Translations under genes and position numbers: made by a program
Notes under the pieces: generated by a model
Database searches by the model: none
Told to the model about the DNA's origin: nothing
What the model saw: only the letters and a program-made list of their open reading frames with translations
Shown: in pieces, positions 1-8,244 of the stretch
How the letters are laid out: each line of letters begins with the position of its first letter
Position numbering within the stretch: position 1 is the first letter of the stretch
Assembly (NCBI RefSeq): GCF_024585265.1
Contig: NZ_CP036533.1
Location: 2,675,001 to 2,739,000 of the forward strand
DNA: 64,000 nucleotides
Direction of reading: 5' to 3'
Source of the DNA: Bradyrhizobium sp. WBAH42
GTDB taxonomy: Bacteria > Pseudomonadota > Alphaproteobacteria > Rhizobiales > Xanthobacteraceae

Positions 1-181
1 TCACCCGACGCGCGATCTCACGCTCAACTTCTCGGTCGAGAACCTCTTCAACCGCTACTATCGGCCGTACGCCATTCCGGTCGGTAGCACGGGTGACACG
101 CAAAATGACGTGAAGTGGGCGAGCGCCGGTGCCGGGCTCGTGATCAAGGGAGGTCTCAAGTACCACTTTGGCGGCACCTGA
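1..181 (+). CDS. hmuR: TonB-dependent heme receptor, C-terminal end (cut by window edge)
   Basis: The reading frame enters the window with its first full codon at base 2 and stops at TGA 179-181, giving the last 59 residues. 'ENLFNRYYRPYAIP' is the kind of segment found in the last strands of TonB-dependent outer membrane barrels, and it is followed by alternating hydrophobic strands ending in 'KYHFGGT'. The following genes (heme monooxygenase, heme carrier, ExbB, ExbD, TonB) make a heme or hemoprotein receptor (HmuR type) the natural reading. The family role is inferred from context because the plug and most of the barrel lie outside the window. The barrel does not end exactly on the aromatic residue but three residues later. 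Confidence 0.82.
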   Translation, partial: HPTRDLTLNFSVENLFNRYYRPYAIPVGSTGDTQNDVKWASAGAGLVIKGGLKYHFGGT

Positions 182-222
182 GGGAGACACCGGAGGTTCT
201 CTCCAGGGATGCCGAGCTGATC

Positions 223-258
223 TCGAAAGCCACGCTGATGCGTCAGCGTGGCTTTCGA
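223..258. terminator. Strong inverted repeat between receptor gene and hmuQ
   Basis: Sixteen-base arms (223-238 and 243-258) pair perfectly around a four-base loop TGCG. No T-run follows on either strand, so this is not a textbook intrinsic terminator. It may be a partial terminator, an mRNA 3'-end stabiliser for the receptor message, or a processing site that sets the receptor apart from the downstream enzymes. Confidence 0.55.
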
Positions 259-317
259 TCCGTCATGAAAGATCCGATCGGCAATTGCCGATCTACAAGT
301 CACAGGAGAAAAGTCGA

Positions 318-653
318 ATGTTCATCGCCATGAATCGTTTCCAGGTGAAGCCCGGCTCGGAAACCGCGTTCGAAACCGTCTGGCGGACCCGCGAGTCCTA
401 TCTCGGCAGCATGGCGGGCTTCGTCGAATTCCATCTGCTCAAGGGGCCGGTCGCCGAGGACCACACGCTGTATTCCTCGCATACCGTGTGGGTCGACAAG
501 GCGGCCTTCGAGGCCTGGACGCGCTCGGAGGAATTCCGCCGCGCTCATGCGCGCGCCGACAACAAGACCGGCGAGAGCCTCTATCTCGGTCATCCGAAGT
601 TTGAAGGCTTCGAGGTCATCATGACCGAGCGCAAGGCGAGCGCGGCGGCCTGA
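318..653 (+). CDS. hmuQ: Heme-degrading monooxygenase (IsdG/HmuQ family)
   Basis: A 111-residue antibiotic-biosynthesis-monooxygenase fold protein. The IsdG-type catalytic set is present at the expected places: Asn6 (in 'MNRFQV'), Trp67 (in 'FEAWTRS') and His77 (in 'RRAHAR'). Proteins of this family open the heme ring and release iron in the cytoplasm, and HmuQ of Bradyrhizobium japonicum is the characterised relative. The start is the ATG at 318 behind AGGAG at 304-308; a longer in-frame extension upstream would run through the hairpin and has no ribosome site. It lies 137 bp after the receptor and 29 bp before the heme carrier gene, so it probably works on heme delivered by this same system. 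Confidence 0.88.
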   Translation: MFIAMNRFQVKPGSETAFETVWRTRESYLGSMAGFVEFHLLKGPVAEDHTLYSSHTVWVDKAAFEAWTRSEEFRRAHARADNKTGESLYLGHPKFEGFEVIMTERKASAAA

Positions 654-682
654 TCGCGGCCGATCACGAAAGGAAGCCGGAC

Positions 683-1192
683 ATGCTGAGCACCGAACTC
701 GCCGATCTCAAGGCGTACATGGCCGACAATCCCGGCGCGGTGGTCGAGGACGTTGCGCGCGAGCGCAAGGTCACCCCGCGCGCGGTGATCGAGGCGCTGC
801 CGCGGTCCATGGTGCGCATGGGAGGCGGCGAGCATTTCGCCGCCGCCATGCAGGACATTTCGGAATGGGGCGAGGTGACGCTGATCGTGCACACCGATGA
901 CGCGATCTTCGAGTTCACGGGATCGATCTCTGCGGGCGAGGTCGGCCGCGGCTATTTCAACCTGATGCAGCCGAAGGGCCTGCACGGTCATCTCCGCCAC
1001 GAGCGCTGCGCAGGAATTGCCTTCGTCGAGCGGCCCTTCATGGGCAAGGTGTCGGCCTTCGTCGCCTTCGTGAACGCCGACGGCGGCATCATGTTCAAGG
1101 TCTTCGTCGGCCGCGACGAGACGAGGGCGCTGCGGGCGGATCAGCTGGCACGGTTCCGGCAGCTTGCGGACCGGATCGCGCCCGCACTCTAG
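683..1192 (+). CDS. hutX: Cytosolic heme carrier, HutX/ChuX family
   Basis: A 169-residue soluble protein. The N-terminal helical part ('[19 protein letters not shown]') and the following '[12 protein letters not shown]' and '[18 protein letters not shown]' segments are typical of the HutX/ChuX/HuvX heme utilisation carriers, whose usual length is about 165-170 residues. Such proteins bind heme in the cytoplasm and pass it on or hold it for degradation. The gene lies 29 bp behind the heme monooxygenase gene and 25 bp before exbB, which supports transfer of heme to HmuQ. No signal peptide is present. The start ATG at 683 follows GGAAG at 671-675. Confidence 0.85.
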   Translation: MLSTELADLKAYMADNPGAVVEDVARERKVTPRAVIEALPRSMVRMGGGEHFAAAMQDISEWGEVTLIVHTDDAIFEFTGSISAGEVGRGYFNLMQPKGLHGHLRHERCAGIAFVERPFMGKVSAFVAFVNADGGIMFKVFVGRDETRALRADQLARFRQLADRIAPAL

Positions 1193-1217
1193 TTTGCTTC
1201 AACCTGGGGAGATCAGG

Positions 1218-1994
1218 ATGCAGAGCAAGTCTAGGCTTCGGCATGTGATCCCAGCAATCGCGCTGGCGCTCGCGCCGGCTCCGGCCTTCGCGATCGACGC
1301 GGCGCTGTTGCCGCGCAATCTGTCGCCCTGGGGCATGTTTCTCGGTGCCGACATCGTCGTGAAGGTCGTGATGGTCGGCCTCGCCATCGCCTCGCTGGTG
1401 ACATGGACGGTGTGGCTCGCCAAGACCGTCGAGCTGCGCCGCAAGGCCTTGCTCGCCGTGCAGCGGACACGTGCCCTCGAGGGCAACATGACGCTGGCCG
1501 AAGCATGCGCACGGACCGGCGACGCGCGCGATGCGGTCGCGCAGCTGATCCAGTCCTGCGCCAGGGAGGCCGAGCTCTCCGGCGGCATCGTCGATGACGG
1601 CCTGCAGGAGCGCATCGCGTTGCGGCTGGAACGGGTCGAGGCGGCGATGGCCCGGCAGATCGCGCGCGGCACCGGCGTGCTCGCGACCATCGGCGCCATC
1701 GCGCCGTTCGTCGGCCTGTTCGGCACCGTCTGGGGCATCATGAATTCGTTCATCGGCATCTCCGAGAGCCATACCACCAGTCTTGCGGTGGTCGCGCCCG
1801 GCATCGCCGAAGCGTTGCTCGCGACCGCGCTCGGTCTCGTCGCCGCGATTCCGGCGGTGGTGATCTACAATCACCTCGTCCGCGGCATCGCCAATTACCG
1901 CGCTTTGCTCGGCGACGCCTCGGCGCAGCTCATGCTGCTGGTGAGCCGCCAGCGCGACCACGGCCATTTCCGTCTGGCGCGAGCGGCGGAGTAG
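1218..1994 (+). CDS. exbB: TonB-system proton channel subunit ExbB
   Basis: A 258-residue MotA/TolQ/ExbB family protein. A signal-like hydrophobic stretch at residues 10-25 is followed by a membrane helix near 43-67, and two more lie in the C-terminal half around '[15 protein letters not shown]' and '[18 protein letters not shown]', the family core. With ExbD it forms the inner-membrane motor that uses the proton gradient to energise TonB. The start is the ATG at 1218 behind GGGGAGATC; a longer form from 1164 would begin inside hutX. The gene is only 3 bp from exbD. Confidence 0.93.
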   Translation: MQSKSRLRHVIPAIALALAPAPAFAIDAALLPRNLSPWGMFLGADIVVKVVMVGLAIASLVTWTVWLAKTVELRRKALLAVQRTRALEGNMTLAEACARTGDARDAVAQLIQSCAREAELSGGIVDDGLQERIALRLERVEAAMARQIARGTGVLATIGAIAPFVGLFGTVWGIMNSFIGISESHTTSLAVVAPGIAEALLATALGLVAAIPAVVIYNHLVRGIANYRALLGDASAQLMLLVSRQRDHGHFRLARAAE

Positions 1995-1997
1995 GCC

Positions 1998-2438
1998 ATG
2001 GCCGCCAGGCTCGGGACATCGAAGCTCGGCTCGCGCGGCGATGCCGGCGAGCTCGAGGTCACGCACGAGATCAACGTCACGCCGTTCATCGACGTGATGC
2101 TCGTGCTCCTGATCATCTTCATGGTGGCGGCGCCACTTGCCACCGTCGACATCGGCGTCGATCTGCCGGCAACGGCGGCCGAGCCGGCACCGCGGCCCGA
2201 CAAGCCGGTCTTCGTCACGGTCAAGCCGGACCTTTCGATCGCGGTCGGTGAGGATATCGTCGCTCGCGACGTGCTCAGCACCTCGCTCGATGCCGCCACC
2301 AAGGGCCGCAAGGACGAGCGCATCTATCTGCGCGCCGACAAGGCCGTCTCCTATGGCGAGCTGATGGAGGTGATGAACACGTTGCGCAACGCCGGCTATC
2401 TCAAGGTCGCCCTTGTCGGCCTCGACGGACGCAGCTGA
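1998..2438 (+). CDS. exbD: TonB-system energy transducer ExbD
   Basis: A 146-residue ExbD/TolR protein. It has a short cytoplasmic N-terminus, one membrane helix at about residues 29-48 carrying the conserved proton-path aspartate Asp32 ('TPFIDVMLVLLIIF'), and a periplasmic domain ending in 'RNAGYLKVALVGLDG'. It acts with ExbB to drive TonB. Its stop codon overlaps the tonB start by one base (TGATG), which indicates translational coupling. Confidence 0.94.
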   Translation: MAARLGTSKLGSRGDAGELEVTHEINVTPFIDVMLVLLIIFMVAAPLATVDIGVDLPATAAEPAPRPDKPVFVTVKPDLSIAVGEDIVARDVLSTSLDAATKGRKDERIYLRADKAVSYGELMEVMNTLRNAGYLKVALVGLDGRS

Positions 2439-3268
2439 TGGCCGCGAATGCCTTCGCCCTGCACGAGCCGCTCGGCGAGCGCGACGGCGCGCGCTGGGGC
2501 CTGTCGGCGGGCGTGATCGTGGCGCTGCATGTCGCTGCCGCGCTGCTTGCAATGAGCTGGCTCAGGACGCAGCCCGAGCAGGGCGTCAGCCTGCCTGCGA
2601 TCATGGTCGACATGTCGCCGGTGACATCGGCGCCGCAGCCGACGCTGGACGACGTCGCGCCGGGGCCGCTGATGCAGGAGGCGGATGCCTCGCCGCCGGA
2701 GCCGGTGCAGCAGCAGGCCGTCGAGGAGACCATCGCGCCGACGCCGCCGCAGGAAAGGCCGGAGGTGGTCGCGCCGCCGGAGCAGAAGCTCGAGCCGACG
2801 CCCGCCAGGTCCGCGCCGGCGAAAATCGTGCCGGTCGAAAAGCCCGCGCAGGAGAAGCCGAAGGTGGTTCGACGTGAGGCAAAGAGGCCGTCGGACGCAA
2901 TTCCGGCGCCGCGCACCACCGCACCGCCGCGCGCCGAGCGAGAGGCGCCCATGGCATCCGCCATGAGTGCGGGTGCGACGGCCGCCGCGGTCGCATCCTT
3001 CAACCAACGCGTCCGCGCGCATCTGATGCGCTTCCATTCCTATCCGGCCGGCGGCGGCGGCCAGCGCGGCGTTGCAAGGCTCAGCTTCACCATCAGCCGC
3101 AGCGGGAAGGTGACGTCGAGCCGCCTCAGTGGTGCGTCCGGCATCGCCGCCTTCGACGCCCAGGCGATGTCCATGCTCCGCCAGGCCTCCCCGTTCCCGC
3201 CGATCCCGGATGAGATCAAGAACGGCGCGATGAGCTTCACGATTCCGGTGGCATTTACGGTGAGGTAG
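2438..3268 (+). CDS. tonB: TonB energy-transducing protein
   Basis: A 276-residue protein with one N-terminal membrane helix (about residues 22-41), a long proline/glutamate/lysine-rich periplasmic linker (about 65-170) and a C-terminal TonB domain. The C-terminal domain shows 'FHSYPAGGGGQRGVARLSF', 'SGASGIAAFDAQAMSML' and 'ASPFPPIP', which match the family pattern. It bridges the periplasm to the TonB box of outer membrane receptors, here most likely the heme receptor at the left edge. It is the last gene of the heme operon and is followed at once by a dispersed repeat. Confidence 0.93.
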   Translation: MAANAFALHEPLGERDGARWGLSAGVIVALHVAAALLAMSWLRTQPEQGVSLPAIMVDMSPVTSAPQPTLDDVAPGPLMQEADASPPEPVQQQAVEETIAPTPPQERPEVVAPPEQKLEPTPARSAPAKIVPVEKPAQEKPKVVRREAKRPSDAIPAPRTTAPPRAEREAPMASAMSAGATAAAVASFNQRVRAHLMRFHSYPAGGGGQRGVARLSFTISRSGKVTSSRLSGASGIAAFDAQAMSMLRQASPFPPIPDEIKNGAMSFTIPVAFTVR

Positions 3269-3275
3269 CCCTCGG

Positions 3276-3378
3276 TGTCATGCCCCGCGAAGGCGGGGCA
3301 TCCAGTATTCCAGAGGCAGCGAGATTCATCAGGACTGCTGCGGCGTACTGGATCGCCCGGTCAAGCCGGGCGATGACA
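3276..3378. repeat. Palindromic intergenic repeat, family D (copy 1)
   Basis: The element runs from TGTCATGCCCCGCG to GGGCGATGACA and contains two smaller stems, one made of CCCCGC/GCGGGG and one of CGCCCGG/CCGGGCG. The same build, with the two modules swapped and inverted, occurs at 40921-41023. It fills the space between the convergent tonB and phytase-like genes and may also act as a bidirectional transcription stop. Confidence 0.75.
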
Positions 3379-3393
3379 ATGAGGGTGGGGCGC

Positions 3394-4749
3394 TCACTTC
3401 GCCTTCAGGAAATCCGCGACCTCGAGCAGCACGAATTCGTTGTCGTCGGCCTTGTTGGGATCGCGGCTGGAGGAGAACGGCAGGTTGTTGTCGTTGCCGA
3501 CGATGATGTGGGTGTCGTCGACGCGATCGACGTTCTCGATGGTGAAGAACGGGAAGGTGTAGACGCCCTCGTTGAGCGACTTGCGCGCCTTCTTGTCGGG
3601 ATCCCTGATCTTCATCAGGTCGACATAGCCGATCTTGCGCACGGGCTTGCCGACATTGGCGTCGGAGAGCTCGATCTTGTAGACGCGCTTGAACTTGGCG
3701 AGGTCGGGGAAGCAGTTCTCGCCGCGCTGGCCTTGCGGGCAGGCCTTGTCGGCCGTGCCTTCGCCGTTGTCGCGCTCGATGACGAGGCCGGAGGCCTGGT
3801 CGATCATGTTGAAGTCGCCGATCGCGTTGCCGTTCTGCTCGAACACATATTGCCAATAGCGGCCGGTGAATTTCTCCGCGGCGACGTCGAATTCGAGGAT
3901 GCGGGAGGCTTCCTTGCCGTCGACCTTCTCCCAATCCTTCTTCTCGGCATCCCACAGCGGTCCCTCGAGCAGGCCGTAGAGGAACTTGCCGTCCTTCGAC
4001 GCGGCGAAGCCCTCGTAGCCCTTGGAACGGCGGAGATTGACGTTGGTGTAGGTCGCGCCCGGCGCGGCTGGCGTTCCCACCGCCCAATTGTCGGGCGAGC
4101 GCACCGGCTTGCCGTCGGCCACCGTGTCGAACACGCCGAGGATTTTGCCGGATTTGTCCGCCTTCAGGATATAGGGGCCGAATTCGTCGCCGATCCAGAA
4201 GGTGTCGCCGACGATCTGGAAGCCTTCGGTGTCGAAATCGGAGCCGGTGAGATAGCGCTTCTGGGTGTCCTCATGCACGATGCGGAACGGCACGCGTCTG
4301 TCGGGGTCGTGCAGGAAGATGGTCTCCAGCCGCTCGATCTTGCCGCTGGCCCAATCCATCTTGTAGCGGTTGAGGTACAGCATCGAATCCGGCGAGTTCG
4401 CGCGCGCGCCCATGCCGTTGTCGGTGAGGACCCAGAACGTGCCGTCGGGCATGGTCTTGATGCCGGAATGGCCCTGCAGAGGCTGGCCCTTGAACGGCAG
4501 CGACACGCCGGTCGGACGTTCAAAGGACTTGCCCATGACGGTGCCGGGCGCGTCGACCCGCTTGCCGGTGGTATATTTGCCTCCCGCCTTGAGATCGGCG
4601 GGGGCATCGGCCGGCGCCTCGATGAACGTTTCAGCCGGCATCACCACGTGGCCGGCGAGCTTGGCGGGGAATTCGCCCTCGCTCTGCGCGAGCGCGGTGC
4701 TCGCGGTGAGAATCATCGTGGCGACGGTGCAAAGAAAAGTTGCGCGCAT
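3394..4749 (-). CDS. Secreted esterase-like phytase-family protein
   Basis: A 451-residue protein with a clear N-terminal signal peptide ending near 'STALAQS'. The body reads like the 'esterase-like activity of phytase' family: 'SGIKTMPDGTFWVLTDNGMG', 'GSDFDTEGFQIVGDTFWIGD', 'EFGPYILKADKSGKILG' and 'YEGFAASKDGKFLYGLLEG' are beta-propeller-like blades with repeated aromatic/Asp patterns. The substrate is not known, and these proteins are thought to act in the periplasm or outside the cell on phosphoesters or carboxyl esters. The start is placed at 4749, where GGAGACGC precedes the ATG and the signal peptide begins; a longer frame from 4818 lacks this. It is monocistronic and convergent with tonB. 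Confidence 0.8.
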   Translation of the reverse strand: MRATFLCTVATMILTASTALAQSEGEFPAKLAGHVVMPAETFIEAPADAPADLKAGGKYTTGKRVDAPGTVMGKSFERPTGVSLPFKGQPLQGHSGIKTMPDGTFWVLTDNGMGARANSPDSMLYLNRYKMDWASGKIERLETIFLHDPDRRVPFRIVHEDTQKRYLTGSDFDTEGFQIVGDTFWIGDEFGPYILKADKSGKILGVFDTVADGKPVRSPDNWAVGTPAAPGATYTNVNLRRSKGYEGFAASKDGKFLYGLLEGPLWDAEKKDWEKVDGKEASRILEFDVAAEKFTGRYWQYVFEQNGNAIGDFNMIDQASGLVIERDNGEGTADKACPQGQRGENCFPDLAKFKRVYKIELSDANVGKPVRKIGYVDLMKIRDPDKKARKSLNEGVYTFPFFTIENVDRVDDTHIIVGNDNNLPFSSSRDPNKADDNEFVLLEVADFLKAK

Positions 4750-4833
4750 GTGCGTCTCCTGTTGGCGGACGCAACGCTTATGCGGATCGCATGTTGCAGG
4801 ATTGTGAAGCCGGGCCAAAGGCCGCAGCTTCGT

Positions 4834-5736
4834 CTACTCCTTTACCGCCCCCGTCAGCGATGACACGTAATAATCCACGAACAGCGAGTAGAAGATCGCG
4901 ACCGGCAGCGAGCCGAGCAGCGATCCCGCCATCAGCGCGCCCCATTGATAGACGTCGCCGGTCACGAGCTCGGTCAGGATCGCGACCGGCACCGTCTTGT
5001 TGGCGCCGCTTTGGATGAAGGCGAGCGCGTAGATGAACTCGTTCCAGGACAGCGTGAAGGAGAAGATGCCGGCCGAGATCAGCCCGGGCACCGCGAGCGG
5101 CAGCGTGATCCGGCGCAGGATCTGCAGGCGCGTCGCGCCGTCGACCAGCGCGCATTCCTCGAGCTCGTAAGGAATCGACTTGAAATAGCCGATCAGGAGC
5201 CAGGTGCAGAACGGCACCAGGAAGGTCGGATAGACCAGAATCAGGGCCAGCGGCGAGTCGAACAGGCCGAATTGCACCACGACGGTCGCGAGCGGAATGA
5301 ACAGGATCGATGGCGGCACCAGATAGGCGAGATAAATGCCGAGGCCGACATAGGGACTGCCGCGGAAGCGCAGGCGCTCGATCGCGTAGGCCGCCAGTGT
5401 GCTCGCGATCAGCGACAGCGTGGTCGAGCCGATCGCGACCAGCATCGTCGTCTTCAGCCATTGCGGATAGGCGGTGTTAAACAACAGATGCTTGATGTGC
5501 GCCAGCGTCGGCGAGGAGATCCAGAACGGGTTGTTGTCCCGGTAGTTCATCAGCTCCGCGTTCGGCTTGAACGAGGTGATCGCCATCCAGTAGAACGGAA
5601 ACAGCAGGATCAGCACGAAGCAGCCGAGCGGCAGGTAGATCATCATCAGCCGCCGCAGCCCGGAATCCCAGGCCATGGTATCGGGCGGCGCTTTTGCGTC
5701 GGCGACGGTGGAGCCTTGCGCGACGGAGTCAGTCAT
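4834..5736 (-). CDS. ABC transporter permease, MalG-type
   Basis: A 300-residue inner membrane protein of the binding-protein-dependent transport family with about six membrane helices, the first at roughly residues 30-55. The coupling-loop EAA motif is visible as 'EECALVDGATRLQILRRI' followed by 'TLPLAVPG'. It pairs with the upstream permease (genes overlap by 8 bases) and the binding protein two genes upstream, so it most likely moves a sugar, polyol or related carbon source. No ATPase is coded in this operon. Confidence 0.88.
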   Translation of the reverse strand: MTDSVAQGSTVADAKAPPDTMAWDSGLRRLMMIYLPLGCFVLILLFPFYWMAITSFKPNAELMNYRDNNPFWISSPTLAHIKHLLFNTAYPQWLKTTMLVAIGSTTLSLIASTLAAYAIERLRFRGSPYVGLGIYLAYLVPPSILFIPLATVVVQFGLFDSPLALILVYPTFLVPFCTWLLIGYFKSIPYELEECALVDGATRLQILRRITLPLAVPGLISAGIFSFTLSWNEFIYALAFIQSGANKTVPVAILTELVTGDVYQWGALMAGSLLGSLPVAIFYSLFVDYYVSSLTGAVKE

Positions 5737-6685
5737 TGGCCTCTCCTTGCTGCCATTTGCGGCGCGCCAGGCCGAAATAGGAGAACAGCGTCGCGAACAC
5801 CAGGAACGGGATCATCGACACTGCGATCGCCGCGCCTTCCCCAAGCTCGCCGCCGGCGATGCCTCGCTGGAACGCCAGCGTCGCCAAGAGGTGGGTCGAG
5901 TTCACCGGGCCGCCGCGGGTGATGGCGTAGACCAGCTGGAAGTCGGTGAAGGTGAAGATGATCGAGAAGGTCATGACGATGGCGAGGATCGGCATCATCA
6001 TCGGGAAGGTGATGTAGCGGAAGCGCTGCCAGGCGCTGGCCCCGTCGAGCATCGCGGCCTCGTAGAGCGAGGGCGAGATGGTCTGCAGGCCCGCCAGCAG
6101 CGAGATCGCGACGAAGGGAATGCCGCGCCAGATGTTGGCGGCGATCAGCGAGAAGCGCGCCGGCCAGGGCGAGCCGAGGAAGTCGATATTGCTCGACTTC
6201 CAGTGCAGAACGTCGACCAGGAGATACGAGATGATCGAGAACTGCGGATCGTAGATCCACCAGAACGCCAGCGCCGAGAGCACTGTCGGGACGATCCAGG
6301 GCAGCAGCACGATGGCGCGCAGTAGGCTCTTGAACGGGAAATGGTTGTTGAGCAGCAGGGCGAGCCAGAAGCCGAGCGCGAATTTCCCGACGGTCGCCAC
6401 CCCCGTGTAGAACACGCTGTAGAATACCGCGTTCCACCACAAGGGATCGGTCAGCAGGTACTGGAAATTCTCGAGCCCGACGAAGATGCCGCGCCGGCCG
6501 ATCGTGGTGTCGGTGAAGGCGAGCCAGACGCCGAGCCCGAGCGGATAGGTCAGGAACACGGTGAGCAGCCCGAGCGCGGGCGCAAGGCACATCGCGATCA
6601 GGAACGGCTTGTAGTCGAACAGCCGCACGATCCAGTTCGGCTGCCGTTGTGCCAGTGGGGCGGAGGAGAGGGTGGTCACGGACAT
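5729..6685 (-). CDS. ABC transporter permease, MalF-type
   Basis: A 318-residue inner membrane permease with a helix near residues 30-52 and the EAA loop 'YEAAMLDGASAWQRFRYI' followed by 'TFPMMMPI'. It forms the heteromeric channel with the MalG-type gene that overlaps its 3' end. The spacing to the upstream binding-protein gene is 133 bp and is almost filled by a palindromic repeat. Substrate class is inferred from family resemblance to carbohydrate importers. Confidence 0.88.
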   Translation of the reverse strand: MSVTTLSSAPLAQRQPNWIVRLFDYKPFLIAMCLAPALGLLTVFLTYPLGLGVWLAFTDTTIGRRGIFVGLENFQYLLTDPLWWNAVFYSVFYTGVATVGKFALGFWLALLLNNHFPFKSLLRAIVLLPWIVPTVLSALAFWWIYDPQFSIISYLLVDVLHWKSSNIDFLGSPWPARFSLIAANIWRGIPFVAISLLAGLQTISPSLYEAAMLDGASAWQRFRYITFPMMMPILAIVMTFSIIFTFTDFQLVYAITRGGPVNSTHLLATLAFQRGIAGGELGEGAAIAVSMIPFLVFATLFSYFGLARRKWQQGEAND

Positions 6686-6717
6686 TAGTGTGTTGTCCTG
6701 TTCTTGAAATTCAACAC

Positions 6718-6808
6718 GCCGTCATTGCGAGCGAAGCGAAGCAATCCAGTCTGCTTCCGCGGTGAAAGTCTGGATTGCTTCGTCGCAAGGGCTCCTCGCA
6801 ATGACGGC
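6718..6808. repeat. Palindromic intergenic repeat, family A (copy 1)
   Basis: Perfect 14-base outer arms (GCCGTCATTGCGAG at 6718-6731 and its complement at 6795-6808) enclose the hallmark GCGAAGCAATCCAG and TCTGGATTGCTTCG segments. Other copies are at 20658, 47554 and 58540. This copy lies inside an operon, between the binding-protein and permease genes, where it could lower expression of the membrane components. Confidence 0.85.
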
Positions 6809-6818
6809 CTATCGGCCG

Positions 6819-8159
6819 TCACTTCTGCCGTCGGAAGTAGCGCTTGCAGCGCTGCTCGGCTTCGGCGGCCGCGGCTTCCGGCGTGGCAGCGCCGGTGGCG
6901 ACGGACGCGCACATCTGAATCAGCACGTAATCGGCGCTGACCGCGCCGGTCGCCGTCGAGATCGGCCCCTTGTAGCCGTCATAATAGGTGCTGTTCATCG
7001 TGTTCTTGAACAGGCTCACCTTCGGATCCTGCGACCACACGGCAGCCTCGGCATAGGCGGCCAGCGGCTGGGACCAGTAGCCGGAATTGGCATTGAGCCA
7101 CGGCTCGTATTGGTCCTTCTCCAGCATGTATTGCAGGAAGGCCTTGGCGGCGTTGGGGTACGGGCTGTGCTTGAACACCATGGCGTTCAATGTCAGGCCC
7201 GCCATCGGCGAGACCTTGGCCAGGCCCTTCGGCAGCAGCTGATGCTCGCTGTCCTCGGCGATGGCCTTGGTGGCCGGATCGTTCTTCAGCGAGAAGTACA
7301 GCGAGACGCCGTTGGCCGTCAGCGCGATCTCCTGCGAGGAATACGCCCGGTTGTTGCTGACGTCGTTCCAGGACGGCGTGCCGGCGATGAAGGTCGGATA
7401 CAGCTCCTTGACCCAGTTGAGCGCGGCGATCGTCTCCTTGCTGTTGATGGTGACGTTGCCCTCCTCGTCGAGCAGGGAGGCGTTGTGCGACCACAGCGCC
7501 CAGTTGGCGAAGCCGTTGCCGTCGCCCTTGGCGTTGCCGAGCGCGAAGCCGGCCGGCTTGCCGGCCTTGTGCAGCTTGCGGCAGAGGTCGACCACGCCGG
7601 CATGATCTTCCGGAACCTTGTCGAAGCCGACCGATTGCAGGACCGACTTGCGGTAGATCAGGGGACCCGCGGTGGCGCCGAACGGCAGTCCGATCCAGGA
7701 TTCGCTCTTGTTCTTCTTGCCGTAGCGTTGCGCCAGCGGCAGCCAGCCGCCATACTTCTTGCCGAGATAGTCGGCGACGTCGGTGAGCTCGATCAGCTTG
7801 TCGATGTAGATATGGGGCGCGTCGGAGAAGCCGATGATGATGTCGGGGCCGGCGCCGGAATTCGAGGTCACCGCGGTCTGCTGGTTGATGTCTTCCCAGC
7901 CGACGAAGTCGACCTTGACCTCGACCCCGGTGTCCTTGGTGAACTTTGCGGCATTGGCGCGGAACACGTCCTCGTCCGCCTGGACGAAACGCACCGGGCG
8001 CAGCATGCGCAAGGACGCGCCCTTTTCGATCTCGAGCTTGGGTGCCGTGACGTCGGCAGCCTTGATATTGGATGTTTGCGCTGCAGCACCGGTGGCCGCG
8101 AGCGTTGCAGCGGACAGGCCCAGCGCCAAGGCATCACGACGTGTGATGTCGTTCCTCAT
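6819..8159 (-). CDS. ABC transporter solute-binding protein (family 1)
   Basis: A 446-residue periplasmic binding protein with a Tat-like leader ('TRRDALALGLSAATLAATGA') at residues 6-25. The body has the family-1 pattern: 'NAAKFTKDTGVEVKVDFVGW', 'GAGPDIIIGFSDAPHIY', 'GLPFGATAGPLIYRKSVL', and a C-terminal 'AAAEAEQRCKRYFR'. It should capture the ligand for the two downstream permeases. The start ATG at 8159 follows GGAGGAACTG. The 2-hydroxyacid dehydrogenase gene 85 bp upstream is in the same direction, so the ligand may be a hydroxy acid or a sugar yielding one; that link is inference. Confidence 0.87.
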   Translation of the reverse strand: MRNDITRRDALALGLSAATLAATGAAAQTSNIKAADVTAPKLEIEKGASLRMLRPVRFVQADEDVFRANAAKFTKDTGVEVKVDFVGWEDINQQTAVTSNSGAGPDIIIGFSDAPHIYIDKLIELTDVADYLGKKYGGWLPLAQRYGKKNKSESWIGLPFGATAGPLIYRKSVLQSVGFDKVPEDHAGVVDLCRKLHKAGKPAGFALGNAKGDGNGFANWALWSHNASLLDEEGNVTINSKETIAALNWVKELYPTFIAGTPSWNDVSNNRAYSSQEIALTANGVSLYFSLKNDPATKAIAEDSEHQLLPKGLAKVSPMAGLTLNAMVFKHSPYPNAAKAFLQYMLEKDQYEPWLNANSGYWSQPLAAYAEAAVWSQDPKVSLFKNTMNSTYYDGYKGPISTATGAVSADYVLIQMCASVATGAATPEAAAAEAEQRCKRYFRRQK

Positions 8160-8244
8160 CAGTTCCTCCCTATGATGTCTCCCTTCCCGGCGTTGATCGC
8201 CGGTGAAGGGCCGTTTCGGTCGTGGGCGCTGTTGCGCCGGCCGC

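Noticed and set aside
3280..4863. Long plus-strand frame of 527 codons opposite the phytase-like gene
   Set aside because: It mirrors the codon pattern of the real minus-strand gene, has no ribosome site and crosses a repeat. The minus-strand protein has a signal peptide and family motifs.
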